NCBI GenBank assembly: GCA_041393395.1 | Contig: JAWKKG010000004.1 | Coordinates: 868,001-932,000, forward strand | Reading direction: 5' to 3' | DNA from: JAGQIB01 sp041393395 | GTDB taxonomy: Bacteria; ARS69 | DNA: 64,000 nt | Part shown: positions 50,365-58,149 of the stretch, one piece after another | How positions within the stretch are numbered: position 1 is the stretch's first letter | Layout of the letters: each line of letters opens with the position of its first letter | Notes under the pieces: model-generated | Seen by the model: the letters and a program-made list of their open reading frames with translations, nothing else | Databases searched by the model: none | What the model was told of the DNA's origin: nothing | Position numbers and translations under genes: made by a program

Positions 50365-50946
50365 TCAGGAGCGGTACAGGCCTTCCGACCGGATGTAGCT
50401 CTCCACGGAATCCGCCACGAGGTAGCGGATCGTCCTGCCATCGCGCACGCGTCGCCGGATGTCGGACGACGAGATCTCGATCAGGGGTGTGGAGAGCAGC
50501 GTGGCTCGCTCGCGCACGCGCGCCGGGATCTCCCCGTCGCCGCGCCGATCGGCCACCACCACGGTCGCTTCCTCGAGCAGGATGTCGGAATCCTTCCAGG
50601 TCTCGAGGTCTCGGGCCGAGTCCGCTCCCATCAACAGGTAAGTGTCCGTTCCCTCCGGCGATTCCGCGCGAAGGGTCCGGAGCGTGTCCACGGTGTACGA
50701 AGGTCCTTCCCGACGCAGCTCGAGATCCGACACCGCAAAGTGCGGGTTGCCCTCGGTGGCCAGGCAGGTCATGCGAAAACGATGTTCGGGTTCGGTGGCG
50801 ACCGGTCCCTTGTGCGGCGGGATCCGGGCGGGCACGAACAGGACGCGATCCAGGCGCAGGAGACAGCGCGCCAGCTCGGCCACGATGAGGTGGCCGAGGT
50901 GGATCGGGTCGAACGTGCCGCCGAAGATCCCGAGACGGAAGCTCAC
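50365..50946 (-). CDS. nadD: Nicotinate-nucleotide adenylyltransferase
   Basis: A 193-residue NadD joining nicotinate mononucleotide to AMP in NAD synthesis. The nucleotidyltransferase motif is GIFGGTFDPIHLGHLIVAEL; VPARIPPHKG, YTVDTLRTLR and the C-terminal ISSSDIRRRVRDG are conserved. The GTG at 50946 overlaps the bamD stop (GTGA). No rsfS gene, the frequent neighbour, follows here; the RNase G gene does. Confidence 0.94.
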   Translation of the reverse strand: MSFRLGIFGGTFDPIHLGHLIVAELARCLLRLDRVLFVPARIPPHKGPVATEPEHRFRMTCLATEGNPHFAVSDLELRREGPSYTVDTLRTLRAESPEGTDTYLLMGADSARDLETWKDSDILLEEATVVVADRRGDGEIPARVRERATLLSTPLIEISSSDIRRRVRDGRTIRYLVADSVESYIRSEGLYRS

Positions 50947-51722
50947 GAATCGCCTCCGTTCCGATCGAGACCGGCGACGGTGAGGGCGTCGAGCGTCTCC
51001 CGCGCCGCGGTCGCTTCGTCGCTCCCGGGCCAGTCCCGGAGCACGCGCCGCAGATAGGGTTCCGCCCGCTCGTCCTCGCCTCGTTCTTTCAGGATCTCCC
51101 CGATCCGCAGACAGGCCGGGGCGGCCCACACGGTGTCGGGGTAGGTGTCCAGGACGTACTGGTACTGGATGTAGGCCGAACGCCGCCGATCCTGCTTCTC
51201 GTAGAAGCGCCCCGCGTCGAACTCGCGGTGCGCGAGTCGGTCGCGACACTCGGATCGCGCCTCCTCCACTTCGCCGAGAAAGCGGCTTTCGGGAAAGTCC
51301 CGACGGAAGTCGTCGAAGAGCGTGAGCGCTCGCTGGGTTTCCGTCTGATCGCGGTTGTACGGGTGGCTCGATTCGAAGGCGCACTTCGCGATCTTGAAGC
51401 GCGCCTCCTCGACCCAGGCCGACGCCGGAAAGTCCTCCACGACGTCGGTGAAGTAGCTGCTCGCGAGCACGTATTCGCCGAGGCCGAACTTCGCGTCGCC
51501 GAGTCGCAGCTTGGCGATCGGCGTGCCGGCGTTGCCGGGGTAGGTGCGCAGGAAGAACTCGAGCGTCTCGGCCGCGTCGTAGAACTTGCCGCGATCGAGC
51601 TTCGCCTGCGCGTGCGCGAGCATCTCCTCGGGCGTGGCATCGACGGGAACGCCGCTGCCGGCGCAGCCGGACATCAGCAATCCCGCGGCCAGGACGGCCG
51701 CTCTCGTGAGACCCGTTCGCAT
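50943..51722 (-). CDS. bamD: Outer-membrane assembly lipoprotein BamD-like
   Basis: A 259-residue TPR lipoprotein. The signal ends in LLMSGC (lipid Cys near residue 22). Five TPR-like units follow (AAETLEFFLRTYPGNAGTPI, GEYVLASSYFTDVVEDFPAS, the PYNRDQTETQRALTLFDDF segment typical of BamD, SAYIQYQYVLDTYPDTVWAA, AEPYLRRVLRDWPGS). BamD is the essential partner of BamA in inserting beta-barrels. The ATG at 51722 has GAGGGA upstream and lies 16 bases after the PorV-like gene, linking barrel assembly to that barrel's expression. Confidence 0.88.
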   Translation of the reverse strand: MRTGLTRAAVLAAGLLMSGCAGSGVPVDATPEEMLAHAQAKLDRGKFYDAAETLEFFLRTYPGNAGTPIAKLRLGDAKFGLGEYVLASSYFTDVVEDFPASAWVEEARFKIAKCAFESSHPYNRDQTETQRALTLFDDFRRDFPESRFLGEVEEARSECRDRLAHREFDAGRFYEKQDRRRSAYIQYQYVLDTYPDTVWAAPACLRIGEILKERGEDERAEPYLRRVLRDWPGSDEATAARETLDALTVAGLDRNGGDS

Positions 51723-51738
51723 CTTCCCTCGCGCGGCC

Positions 51739-53310
51739 CTACTGGCCGACTTCGCGATTCGAAAAGAAGATCGCCGCGAGTCCGGCGACGATGCCGCCGA
51801 CGATGGCCGGTTCCACGAGCGGATGCATCTTCTTCGCTCCGACCTCGTTCCCTCCGGACGCGGGCGGGTAGCCCTCCGACGTCGGGACGAGATCCGCGGC
51901 CACGAGCTCCGCGCGAGCCGCCGTTCCGGTACCGGTCCACCGATCGTCGGCGGCATCCGGGTCCCGGAGCGTGAACAGAAGATCCACTCTCGCAGCCCGA
52001 TCGACGGACTTCGGACCGATCCACCGATCACGCCGTGTTCGCGTGATCTCGTAGACCGACTCGCGCACGTCGATGCGGAGCCACGGGGAATCGGGGGCGC
52101 CGTATCCCTGCGCCTCCATCGCCTCGGCCGCCCGCGCCGCGACGTCGGGGTCCTCGATGGGCGGCAACTCCGCCACCGGGTCCTTCGCCACGGCCGCGAT
52201 CCCGAGATTCCGCAGATGCGCGACGACTGCGTCCGTCACCGTGGACGCCGCCGCGTGCTCCTGCCGGACCTGCACCACGACCGTGTCACGCACGTCGCGG
52301 GGGAAGTCGGCCAGTCCTCGCTCGATCGCTTCCTCCAAGACCTCCGAATAGAACTCGCGCGGGCTGCGCGCCGCCGCCGTCTCCGGCTCCGACGTCGCGC
52401 CGAACGCCCAGCGCAAACCGATCCGGTGACTGGGATTCAGATCCCCGTCCCGGAACGAATAATCCAGGGTGACATCAGGGCGCGGCTTCAGCCCGAATCC
52501 GACCGCCCACGCGGCGTGAGCCTGGTCGGCCTCCCCCCCGATGCGCCCTCCGGCCCGCAGCAGGACTTGCTGGCCCAGAGCGTACTCTCCCCCCAGCCGT
52601 GCTTCGCTAGCTTGCCCGTTCGGGAACACCGAGTCGAGCCCGAAACGCACCGAACCCACGGTTCCTCCGACTCCCAGCGCGACCTCGGTCGGCAGCTGCT
52701 CGTCGTGCCCGGCGACGTAGCCGACCGCCGAGCCCGCGTCACGCACCGCCGCCGCCAGATTCCACCCCCGGCTCCAGCGGAAGTTCAGACCACCGTCGAA
52801 CGCGAATCCGGTCGCCGTGTCGCCGGCCAGGGAGCTCCGGAGCATCCGGGTGCCGAGGCCGGCACTGACGCCCGACCCGAGCGGCACTCCGATCCCCGCG
52901 TCCACGGCCAGGTCGGTCTGGCCGATCGCGGCCTCCCCCGTGACGTTCGTGAAGTCGTCCACTCCGAGGGCGCGCACGCCGAGCGCAAAGGAGCCGGCCC
53001 GCAGGCCGGATCCGCCGAGCGGGAACTGGGCGGTCAGGTTCCCGGACTGGACGTCGGCGAGCCAGTTGAAGCCGCTCGCCGCGACCTCGCCGTGCGGATT
53101 GCGCGCCAGCAGGGCCGGGTTCCAGATCAGCGCATCCGTGCCGTCCGCGATCGCGGTGCCCGCGCGGCCCAACGCCTCGAGTCGCGGCCCCGTACCGAGG
53201 GTCAGGAAGGAGAACCCGACGGTCGACGGATCGTCGGCCGCGGCGGCCGAGGAAAGCCCCAGGAGTACGAGCCCGGCCGCCCCCAGCGGGATCCTGCTCA
53301 TGCCCCTCAC
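51739..53310 (-). CDS. porV: PorV/PorQ-like outer-membrane barrel with fused C-terminal domain
   Basis: A 523-residue protein. A signal peptide (LGAAGLVLLGLSSAAAA) is followed by the PorV/PorQ (UPF0164-like) opening, GPRLEALGRAGTAIADGTDA with WNPALLA and FNWLADVQSGNLTAQFP, and strands to about residue 320 ending LNPSHRIGLRWAFG. Beyond this an extra ~200 residues are unusual: a mixed domain (~330-470; WLRIDVRESVYEITRTRRDR, DRWTGTGTAARAELV) resembling LpoB/CsgG-type periplasmic domains, and a C-terminal hydrophobic helix (VEPAIVGGIVAGLAAIFFSN). In type IX systems PorV shuttles substrates from the translocon. The GTG start overlaps the stop of the sorting-domain gene and has GGAGG six bases upstream. 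Confidence 0.75.
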   Translation of the reverse strand: MRGMSRIPLGAAGLVLLGLSSAAAADDPSTVGFSFLTLGTGPRLEALGRAGTAIADGTDALIWNPALLARNPHGEVAASGFNWLADVQSGNLTAQFPLGGSGLRAGSFALGVRALGVDDFTNVTGEAAIGQTDLAVDAGIGVPLGSGVSAGLGTRMLRSSLAGDTATGFAFDGGLNFRWSRGWNLAAAVRDAGSAVGYVAGHDEQLPTEVALGVGGTVGSVRFGLDSVFPNGQASEARLGGEYALGQQVLLRAGGRIGGEADQAHAAWAVGFGLKPRPDVTLDYSFRDGDLNPSHRIGLRWAFGATSEPETAAARSPREFYSEVLEEAIERGLADFPRDVRDTVVVQVRQEHAAASTVTDAVVAHLRNLGIAAVAKDPVAELPPIEDPDVAARAAEAMEAQGYGAPDSPWLRIDVRESVYEITRTRRDRWIGPKSVDRAARVDLLFTLRDPDAADDRWTGTGTAARAELVAADLVPTSEGYPPASGGNEVGAKKMHPLVEPAIVGGIVAGLAAIFFSNREVGQ

Positions 53311-54962
53311 GCGCCACCTCCCCGCTTCACGGCGACCTTTCGGATCTCTTCGAGTCCATCGACGGTCACCCGGAGGAAGTACACCCCCGACGCGACCGTC
53401 GCTCCCGATTCCGAGTGCCCATCCCAGAGAACCTGTCCGTTGCCCTGGAGACGACGCACGAGATTGCCGGCGAGATTGAAGATCCGCACGTCCACGACGG
53501 AGGTGGCGGACTCGCCGATGATCGCCACTCGATCCCCCGTTTCCGGGTCGAACACGTTCCGATCGAGGCCGACGAGCTTGCCCCCCGGGCCCCGGTCCTC
53601 GAGCGTCACCGTGACCGAGTCGGTCGCCGCCACGAAATCCGTGTCGCCGTGGACGAGCACGAGCGAGGCGCCCGGCGTCCGCGTGTTCGAGGGCGTGACG
53701 TCGTAGATGATGCGGTACACCCCGGGCGACGTTTCCACGACCGACTCCCGCCCGGCGCTCCAGCCGCTGTCCAGCGCGGAGAAGTCCGCGCTCACGTCGA
53801 GGCCCGAGCGATTCCAGTAGGTCCGCAGGGTGATCCGCCCGCCGTCCGGCACGGGATCGCCGCTGACGACGACGGTCGAGTCCGCCACCGGGAACGGCGT
53901 GTCGTACCCCACGGTGTACGTGACCTCCGCGACGTGTCCGGCCGCATCCTCGGCACGCACCGTCACGTCGCGCGAGGACGGCACGGGCGCGGAGTCCGCG
54001 ATCGTGAACTCCCAGGTCACCGAGTCGGCCGGCACTCCGCTCGAGAAACTCGGCGCGAAGAACGAACCGCCATCCACGCTCGCCAGCACCGACACCACGA
54101 CGTCGTTGTCGGCGGAGGTGCCGGCGATCACCACGGGGAACGCGTCGACGTAGATCGGCGCGGGGCTGTCGTCCCCGAACGTCGGCCCGTCGTGATCCAG
54201 GAGGAAGGAGCGCTCCACGGTCGCCGCGTTGCCGGCGAGGTCAGCGGCATGAGCGCGCAACGTGTAGCGGCCGGACGCACGCGGCGCCCCGGTGGAAGTC
54301 AGCCCGTCCCAGACCAGCACGGTGTCGACGGCGCCGGCGAGAACTCCGAGCGTGTCCACCGCCACGAGCGCCGCGTTCAGCACCGAGACCGTGGTGCGAT
54401 CGTCTGTCCCGCCCTGGACCTCGACCGGGACGTTCAGCTCGTTGTCCGGCGGAGGCAACGTCGGGTCGAACGGATTCGGCGCGATCGCGCCGAACGTCAC
54501 GACCGGAGCCACCTGGTCCGAGACGCACACGACCCGTTCCGTGACGGGGCCGGTGCCGTCGTTCAGCGTCACGTCGAAACCGTACTCCCCGTCGGCGAGG
54601 AGCGCGCCCGGATCCCAGACCACGGCCACGGCCACGTCCACCGGAAGACGCGAGGGCGCGATCAGCGAATCCACCACGACCGCGTCCGTGAGGCGGACGA
54701 TCTCGGCGAGGACGTCCAGCGAGTCCGCGGCGGCGTCACTCCGGGGCGCGAACTGCAGGGTGGCCGTGTCCTGGATCCCATCGCCGTTCGGGCTGACGTG
54801 CCCCGGCCGCACCTCCAGATCCTCGGCCGACGGGGTCGCGCCCGCCGGCGAAAACGCCGCCAGCGCCAGGATCAGGCCACCGGCGACCCCTTCAAGTGCA
54901 CGCGAGCGGCAGCCGATGATGCGGGAGAACCTGAAGTCGCGGAGGCGATCGATGCCGAACAC
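53307..54962 (-). CDS. Exported multi-domain protein with C-terminal FlgD/type IX-like sorting domain
   Basis: About 551 residues. Hydrophobic LEGVAGGLILALAAFSPAGA (near residues 24-43) acts as a signal peptide; after it VSPNGDGIQDTATLQFAP is the usual opening of FlgD/sorting-domain proteins. Several Ig-like modules follow (VWDGLTSTGAPRASGRYTLR, DVTVRAEDAAGHVAEVTYTV). The last ~85 residues fit a FlgD-Ig/type IX type A domain: VDVRIFNLAGNLVRRL, LWDGHSESGATVASGVYFLR, KVAVKR. The start is uncertain: the GTG at 54962 has GAGG upstream but lies inside the 5' end of the divergent gene. It is coupled to the PorV-like gene (GTGA). Confidence 0.75.
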   Translation of the reverse strand: MFGIDRLRDFRFSRIIGCRSRALEGVAGGLILALAAFSPAGATPSAEDLEVRPGHVSPNGDGIQDTATLQFAPRSDAAADSLDVLAEIVRLTDAVVVDSLIAPSRLPVDVAVAVVWDPGALLADGEYGFDVTLNDGTGPVTERVVCVSDQVAPVVTFGAIAPNPFDPTLPPPDNELNVPVEVQGGTDDRTTVSVLNAALVAVDTLGVLAGAVDTVLVWDGLTSTGAPRASGRYTLRAHAADLAGNAATVERSFLLDHDGPTFGDDSPAPIYVDAFPVVIAGTSADNDVVVSVLASVDGGSFFAPSFSSGVPADSVTWEFTIADSAPVPSSRDVTVRAEDAAGHVAEVTYTVGYDTPFPVADSTVVVSGDPVPDGGRITLRTYWNRSGLDVSADFSALDSGWSAGRESVVETSPGVYRIIYDVTPSNTRTPGASLVLVHGDTDFVAATDSVTVTLEDRGPGGKLVGLDRNVFDPETGDRVAIIGESATSVVDVRIFNLAGNLVRRLQGNGQVLWDGHSESGATVASGVYFLRVTVDGLEEIRKVAVKRGGGA

Positions 54963-55389
54963 CCGGGAGATCCTCGACCAGATGTTCGTGAACCTGGTCA
55001 AGGTGAAGCTCGACGAGGACGTCCTCGAAAAGATGATTCCGGTCGTGGACGGCCTGCTCGAGCGGCTCCGCGGCGGACTGAACCTGGAATCCGAGCAGTC
55101 CTGGAACCGCCTGCGCATTGCGCTGGCCGGCATGCTCGCCCACGGCTGGGCGCTGGGCATGAATCCGTTCAACAGCCCCAATCGCCACGTGGACGGCGAC
55201 GGCGTGGAAGTGCGCGTCTCGCGGGACATCCTCGTCCCCATCGAAGTGCTCAAGTCTCTCCGTTACGTCAAAAGGGATGACCGGGGCCGTATCGAGAAGG
55301 CTCTGTTCGAGCCGAGTTCCGAGGTCCGCATCAAGGAGCAGATCGACATCATGCTCCGCGAGATCGAGGACAAGCACTGGAAAGAATAG
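54952..55389 (+). CDS. Conserved-looking helical protein of unknown function
   Basis: A 145-residue soluble protein that I do not recognise. The ATG at 54952 is well supported by GGAGG (54941-54945) six bases upstream. It is largely helical (REILDQMFVNLVKVKLDEDV, IPVVDGLLERLRGGL), has a Trp/Asn-rich centre (MLAHGWALGMNPFNSPNRHV), a short strand region (VEVRVSRDILVPIEVLKSLR) and a charged helical end. No signal peptide or membrane segment. It is divergent from the sorting-domain gene, whose proposed start lies ten bases inside this gene. Confidence 0.65.
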   Translation: MPNTREILDQMFVNLVKVKLDEDVLEKMIPVVDGLLERLRGGLNLESEQSWNRLRIALAGMLAHGWALGMNPFNSPNRHVDGDGVEVRVSRDILVPIEVLKSLRYVKRDDRGRIEKALFEPSSEVRIKEQIDIMLREIEDKHWKE

Positions 55390-55434
55390 CCGGGATTCCG
55401 CGAGCCGTCAGGCGTCGGCTCTCCCCCCGGTTCC

Positions 55435-55842
55435 CTACCAGTTCGGATCTCCCGTCTCGACCTTGAAGTCGCCCTCGTCCCTCTCGAGGGCCTGGCCCGT
55501 CCCCGGCGCGATGATCAGGTAGCGATCCCCCTGGACCGCCATCCCGAACTTCAGACCGGTGATCGGGCAATCGAACGACATTTCCCGGTGCGAGTCGTCC
55601 AGGAAGGGACGCAACTCGGAGAGCTCCCGCGCGAACTCGCCGTGCCTCACGAGATACTGCTGCTGCGCCGCGGACAGCGCCAGCATTCGCTCCTGACAGT
55701 CATTGATGCGCGCGGCCTCGCGGGCCCGCACTCCCATCGTCGTCAGGAGAAAGAAAATCAGGGCGATCGCCAGCAGGATCACCAGCAGGTCGAGGAACCA
55801 GACCCTCTCGCCACGAATCTCGGTTTCTTCGGTGAATCCCAT
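55435..55842 (-). CDS. Single-pass membrane protein with pseudopilin-like ectodomain
   Basis: A 135-residue protein. The ATG has GGAGAGG upstream. Residues ~14-36 form one membrane helix (VWFLDLLVILLAIALIFFLL) after a short acidic N-terminus, followed by an amphipathic helix (ARINDCQERMLALSAAQQQY) and a small domain with CPITGLKFGMAVQGDRYLII, a pattern seen in type II/IV minor pilin-like proteins. There is no prepilin peptidase site (no GFTLIE), so it would be a fixed membrane protein. A good promoter stands ~130 bases upstream. Function unknown. Confidence 0.65.
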   Translation of the reverse strand: MGFTEETEIRGERVWFLDLLVILLAIALIFFLLTTMGVRAREAARINDCQERMLALSAAQQQYLVRHGEFARELSELRPFLDDSHREMSFDCPITGLKFGMAVQGDRYLIIAPGTGQALERDEGDFKVETGDPNW

Positions 55843-55971
55843 TCGGTCCTCTCCGGGTCGCTCGGTCCGGTCGCACCGGTCCGGTCGGTCGCTCCTCCGG
55901 GTCGCCCCGCCGGGGGCGCACGGGACGGGCGAACGAACCGGGATCCGGGCGGTGCGGTGAGTTGCGGATCG

Positions 55972-56000
55972 ATCCTAGAACCGGGGATCCCCACCGTCAA
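55972..56000 (-). promoter_or_regulatory. Promoter of the pseudopilin-like gene
   Basis: TTGACG (56000-55995), 17 bases, TAGGAT (55977-55972) on the minus strand; five of six and four of six consensus matches. It ends 130 bases before the ATG at 55842. Confidence 0.6.
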
Positions 56001-56099
56001 GAGTCGCCCGGAAACACCCTCGCGCCCTCCGGGGACGACCGTCGAGCGTCGGCGCGAACCGGATCGGCCCGGAGCCGACCGCGCCGGTCCCGACGCCGC

Positions 56100-56128
56100 T
56101 TGACCGGCCCGTTTCCCTTTCCTAGCAT
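56100..56128 (+). promoter_or_regulatory. Promoter of the secreted protein gene at 56174
   Basis: TTGACC (56100-56105), 17 bases, TAGCAT (56123-56128), 45 bases before the ATG at 56174. This is the best plus-strand promoter match I found in the window. Confidence 0.65.
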
Positions 56129-56173
56129 CGAAGTGTCCATCCCGCGCCGTTCCCCGGTTCCGGAGGGTCCACG

Positions 56174-56722
56174 ATGCGCTTCCTCCTCGCCCTCGGCCTC
56201 GTCCTGCTGCTGACGCTCTCGAACGAAACCCGCGCCGCGGAGCCCTACGGCGGCTCCGGAGGCGGCATCGCGAAGCCTCCGCCGACCAGCGGTCGCGACC
56301 CGGGCAGCCGCAGCCCCGCCCACGACGTCCGCCCCGAGTTCACGATCGAAGGCGTCGTGTCCGCGGCCGACGGCACCCCGGTCGCGGGCGCCCACGTGAA
56401 GCTGTTCGCGGGAGGCGCGCTCATGGCCACGGCAAACTCGGCCAGCGACGGCAGCTTCCGGATTCTCGAGCTCCCCGAGTGGGATCGCGACGCCCGGGTC
56501 GATCTGTGGGTGGAAGGTCCGCTGCCGGATCGCCACGTGCCGGTCGACGTTTCCCTCGGAGCGAATCCGGACGACCCGCTGCGGTCGCCCTGCCAGCCTC
56601 GCGTCACGCTTCGGAGCGGTTCCGTGAACGTCGCGGTCCGATTGCTGACCGAGCGGGAGATGCTGGCGTCGCTGAAGGCGAGCGGTTGCCTGAAGTCGGC
56701 GGCGAGTCGGAGCGTCCCGTAA
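56174..56722 (+). CDS. Secreted protein with carboxypeptidase-regulatory-like domain
   Basis: A 182-residue exported protein with signal peptide MRFLLALGLVLLLTLSNETR (cleavage near RAA-EP), a Gly/Pro-rich linker, and a beta-sandwich module starting FTIEGVVSAADGTPVAGAHV and continuing SDGSFRILELPEWD, the pattern of CarboxypepD_reg-like domains. The ATG has GGAGGG upstream and a strong promoter. Two cysteines (CQPR and SGCLK) could form a disulphide. Its 3' end overlaps the convergent rhomboid gene by 119 bases. Function unknown; such domains often decorate surface proteins in FCB bacteria. Confidence 0.75.
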   Translation: MRFLLALGLVLLLTLSNETRAAEPYGGSGGGIAKPPPTSGRDPGSRSPAHDVRPEFTIEGVVSAADGTPVAGAHVKLFAGGALMATANSASDGSFRILELPEWDRDARVDLWVEGPLPDRHVPVDVSLGANPDDPLRSPCQPRVTLRSGSVNVAVRLLTEREMLASLKASGCLKSAASRSVP

Positions 56723-57929
56723 GGGCGCGGATCGAGTCCACGCGTCCCTCGGCCAGCTCGCGCCAGTCCGACTCCGGGTGGCTCGCGAGGAGTCGCTCGT
56801 ACTCGAGCAGCGCGTCTTCCGTCTCGCCGAGTTCCCACAGCAGCTCCGCGCGCCGGATCGAGGCGATCTCGGCCTTCGGGCCGTCCGGATAGCGGTTCAC
56901 GATCTCGAGGAACGCTTGCGCCGCCTCACGACGATGCCCGCCCTTGCGCAGCAGGTACGCGAGCTTGAGCAGCCCGCTCTCGGTGAGGTTCGTGGGGATC
57001 GCGTAGAGTCGCATCTGGCGGTAGAGCTCGGCGGTCCGCTCCACGTCCTCGGCCTGGCGTGCATCGCGGAACAGGCGCAGGTACTCGGTCGACGCGTCGC
57101 CGATCTGCCCGAGCACGACGTAGGCACGAGCGCGCATCGCCGCCGACTCGTCGTCGTCGGGAACGATCTCGAGATGGCGGGAGAGCTCGCCGATCGCGGC
57201 CCACCAGTCGCCGCGCTCGAAATGACGTCGCCCTCGCTCGCGGTGGACCTCCCGCCGCACGCCCGCCGGCAAGCCGAACAGGATCGCCAGCGCGATTCCG
57301 GTCAGGAACCCTCCGGCGTGCGCGCCGTAGGCCGTATTCGCGCCGCCGTTCCCCCAGGCGACGAGTCCCTGCACGATCTGCAACGCGAACCAGAACGCGA
57401 TGGCCACGAACGTCGGCACGAACGTGGCGCCGCCCTTCGTGATGCCGCCGAGGAGCGCGAGCAGGACCCACGCCACGCGCACTCGCTGATGATGAAAGCG
57501 CAACAGCGTCGCGCCGAGCAACGCGGCCACGCCGCCGGAGGCGCCGATGACCGGGATGTGGAAGAGGCGTGAGGTCGGATCGGTCACCAGGAGCTGCGAC
57601 CAGCACCCCGCCACACCGCCCGCGACGAACACGAGCGCCAGCAGCGGAAAGCCCAGACGCGATTCGAGCTGTCGCCCGAAGATCGCGAGGTACAGTCCGT
57701 TGCCGATCAGGTGCATCCACGAGCCATGGAGGAACAGCGAGAGGAACGCCCCCCGCCAGGTCGGATGATCCGGAAAGAAGGACGCCCCGACGAGCGTGCC
57801 GTAGGTGATCGGCGACAGCGTGCGGATCAGGTAGACGGCGAGGAGCGTGGTCACCAGCAGGTACGTGCCGATGCCGCGTCCCTGCTTGGGCGCGTCGGTC
57901 CCGACCGGGTAGAAGAAGAAAAAGTACAC
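56604..57929 (-). CDS. Rhomboid-family intramembrane serine protease with TPR tail
   Basis: A 441-residue rhomboid. The membrane part (~residues 20-225) has the FLHGSWMHLIGN loop, the catalytic Ser131 in GASG and the catalytic His204 in YGAHAGGFLTG. A cytoplasmic TPR-like half follows (RRHFERGDWWAAIGELSRHL, TEDALLEYERLLASHPES). The final ~40 residues are Ser/Pro/Arg-rich and encoded antisense to the neighbouring gene, so they may be poorly conserved. The GTG start gives MYFFFFYPVGTDAP, typical of rhomboids, but the codons overlap a hairpin plus T-run that looks like a terminator. Confidence 0.88.
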   Translation of the reverse strand: MYFFFFYPVGTDAPKQGRGIGTYLLVTTLLAVYLIRTLSPITYGTLVGASFFPDHPTWRGAFLSLFLHGSWMHLIGNGLYLAIFGRQLESRLGFPLLALVFVAGGVAGCWSQLLVTDPTSRLFHIPVIGASGGVAALLGATLLRFHHQRVRVAWVLLALLGGITKGGATFVPTFVAIAFWFALQIVQGLVAWGNGGANTAYGAHAGGFLTGIALAILFGLPAGVRREVHRERGRRHFERGDWWAAIGELSRHLEIVPDDDESAAMRARAYVVLGQIGDASTEYLRLFRDARQAEDVERTAELYRQMRLYAIPTNLTESGLLKLAYLLRKGGHRREAAQAFLEIVNRYPDGPKAEIASIRRAELLWELGETEDALLEYERLLASHPESDWRELAEGRVDSIRALTGRSDSPPTSGNRSPSATPASPARSAIGPRRSRNRSEA

Positions 57930-57956
57930 GCGCCCCCCGGGTTCGGTGGGGCGCGT
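57911..57956 (-). terminator. Terminator-like hairpin overlapping the rhomboid start codon
   Basis: On the minus strand ACGCGCCCC (57956-57948) pairs with GGGGCGCGT (57936-57928) over nine perfect pairs, the loop folding further (CCG/CGG), and is followed by GTAC then TTTTTCTTCTTCT (57923-57911). It lies 13 bases after the small ORF's stop. The T-run encodes the Phe residues of the rhomboid N-terminus, and the stem covers its ribosome site, so it may be an attenuator. Confidence 0.65.
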
Positions 57957-57969
57957 CGCCGGTCACGGG

Positions 57970-58149
57970 CTAGCGCCCGGCGCCGTCGTCCTCCACCTCC
58001 GACCAGGAGGCGCGAACCTCGCGCTCGGGATCCAGGCCACGTCGCTTCCCTTCCGGAGGCGTGGGGCGCGCGGGCGCCGGGCCGACGGCCCGGAACAGAC
58101 GCAGAACCCCCCAGAAGAGCAGCAGGGCGAGCAGTCCCCTCAGGAACAA
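57970..58149 (-). CDS. Small single-pass membrane protein, 59 residues
   Basis: A short open frame with a TTG start preceded by GGAAGGGG (58163-58156) at six bases. The product opens with a hydrophobic helix (LFLRGLLALLLFWGVLRLFR) and ends in a charged cytoplasmic-type tail (GLDPEREVRASWSEVEDDG). Length and layout recall small DUF4834-like proteins of FCB bacteria, though I cannot show homology. It lies 19 bases after the PspC gene and ahead of the terminator-like hairpin, so it may end the ABC/PspC unit. Confidence 0.6.
   Translation of the reverse strand: MFLRGLLALLLFWGVLRLFRAVGPAPARPTPPEGKRRGLDPEREVRASWSEVEDDGAGR

Larger units (their letters stand above)
55843..56173. other. Divergent intergenic region, 331 bases
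   Basis: A gene-free gap between the pseudopilin-like gene (-) and the carboxypeptidase-regulatory-like gene (+). It holds a promoter candidate for each direction (55972-56000 on minus, 56100-56128 on plus) and repeated GGTCCGGTCGCACCGGTCCG-like short repeats near 55860-55890. I see no RNA gene in it. Confidence 0.6.
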
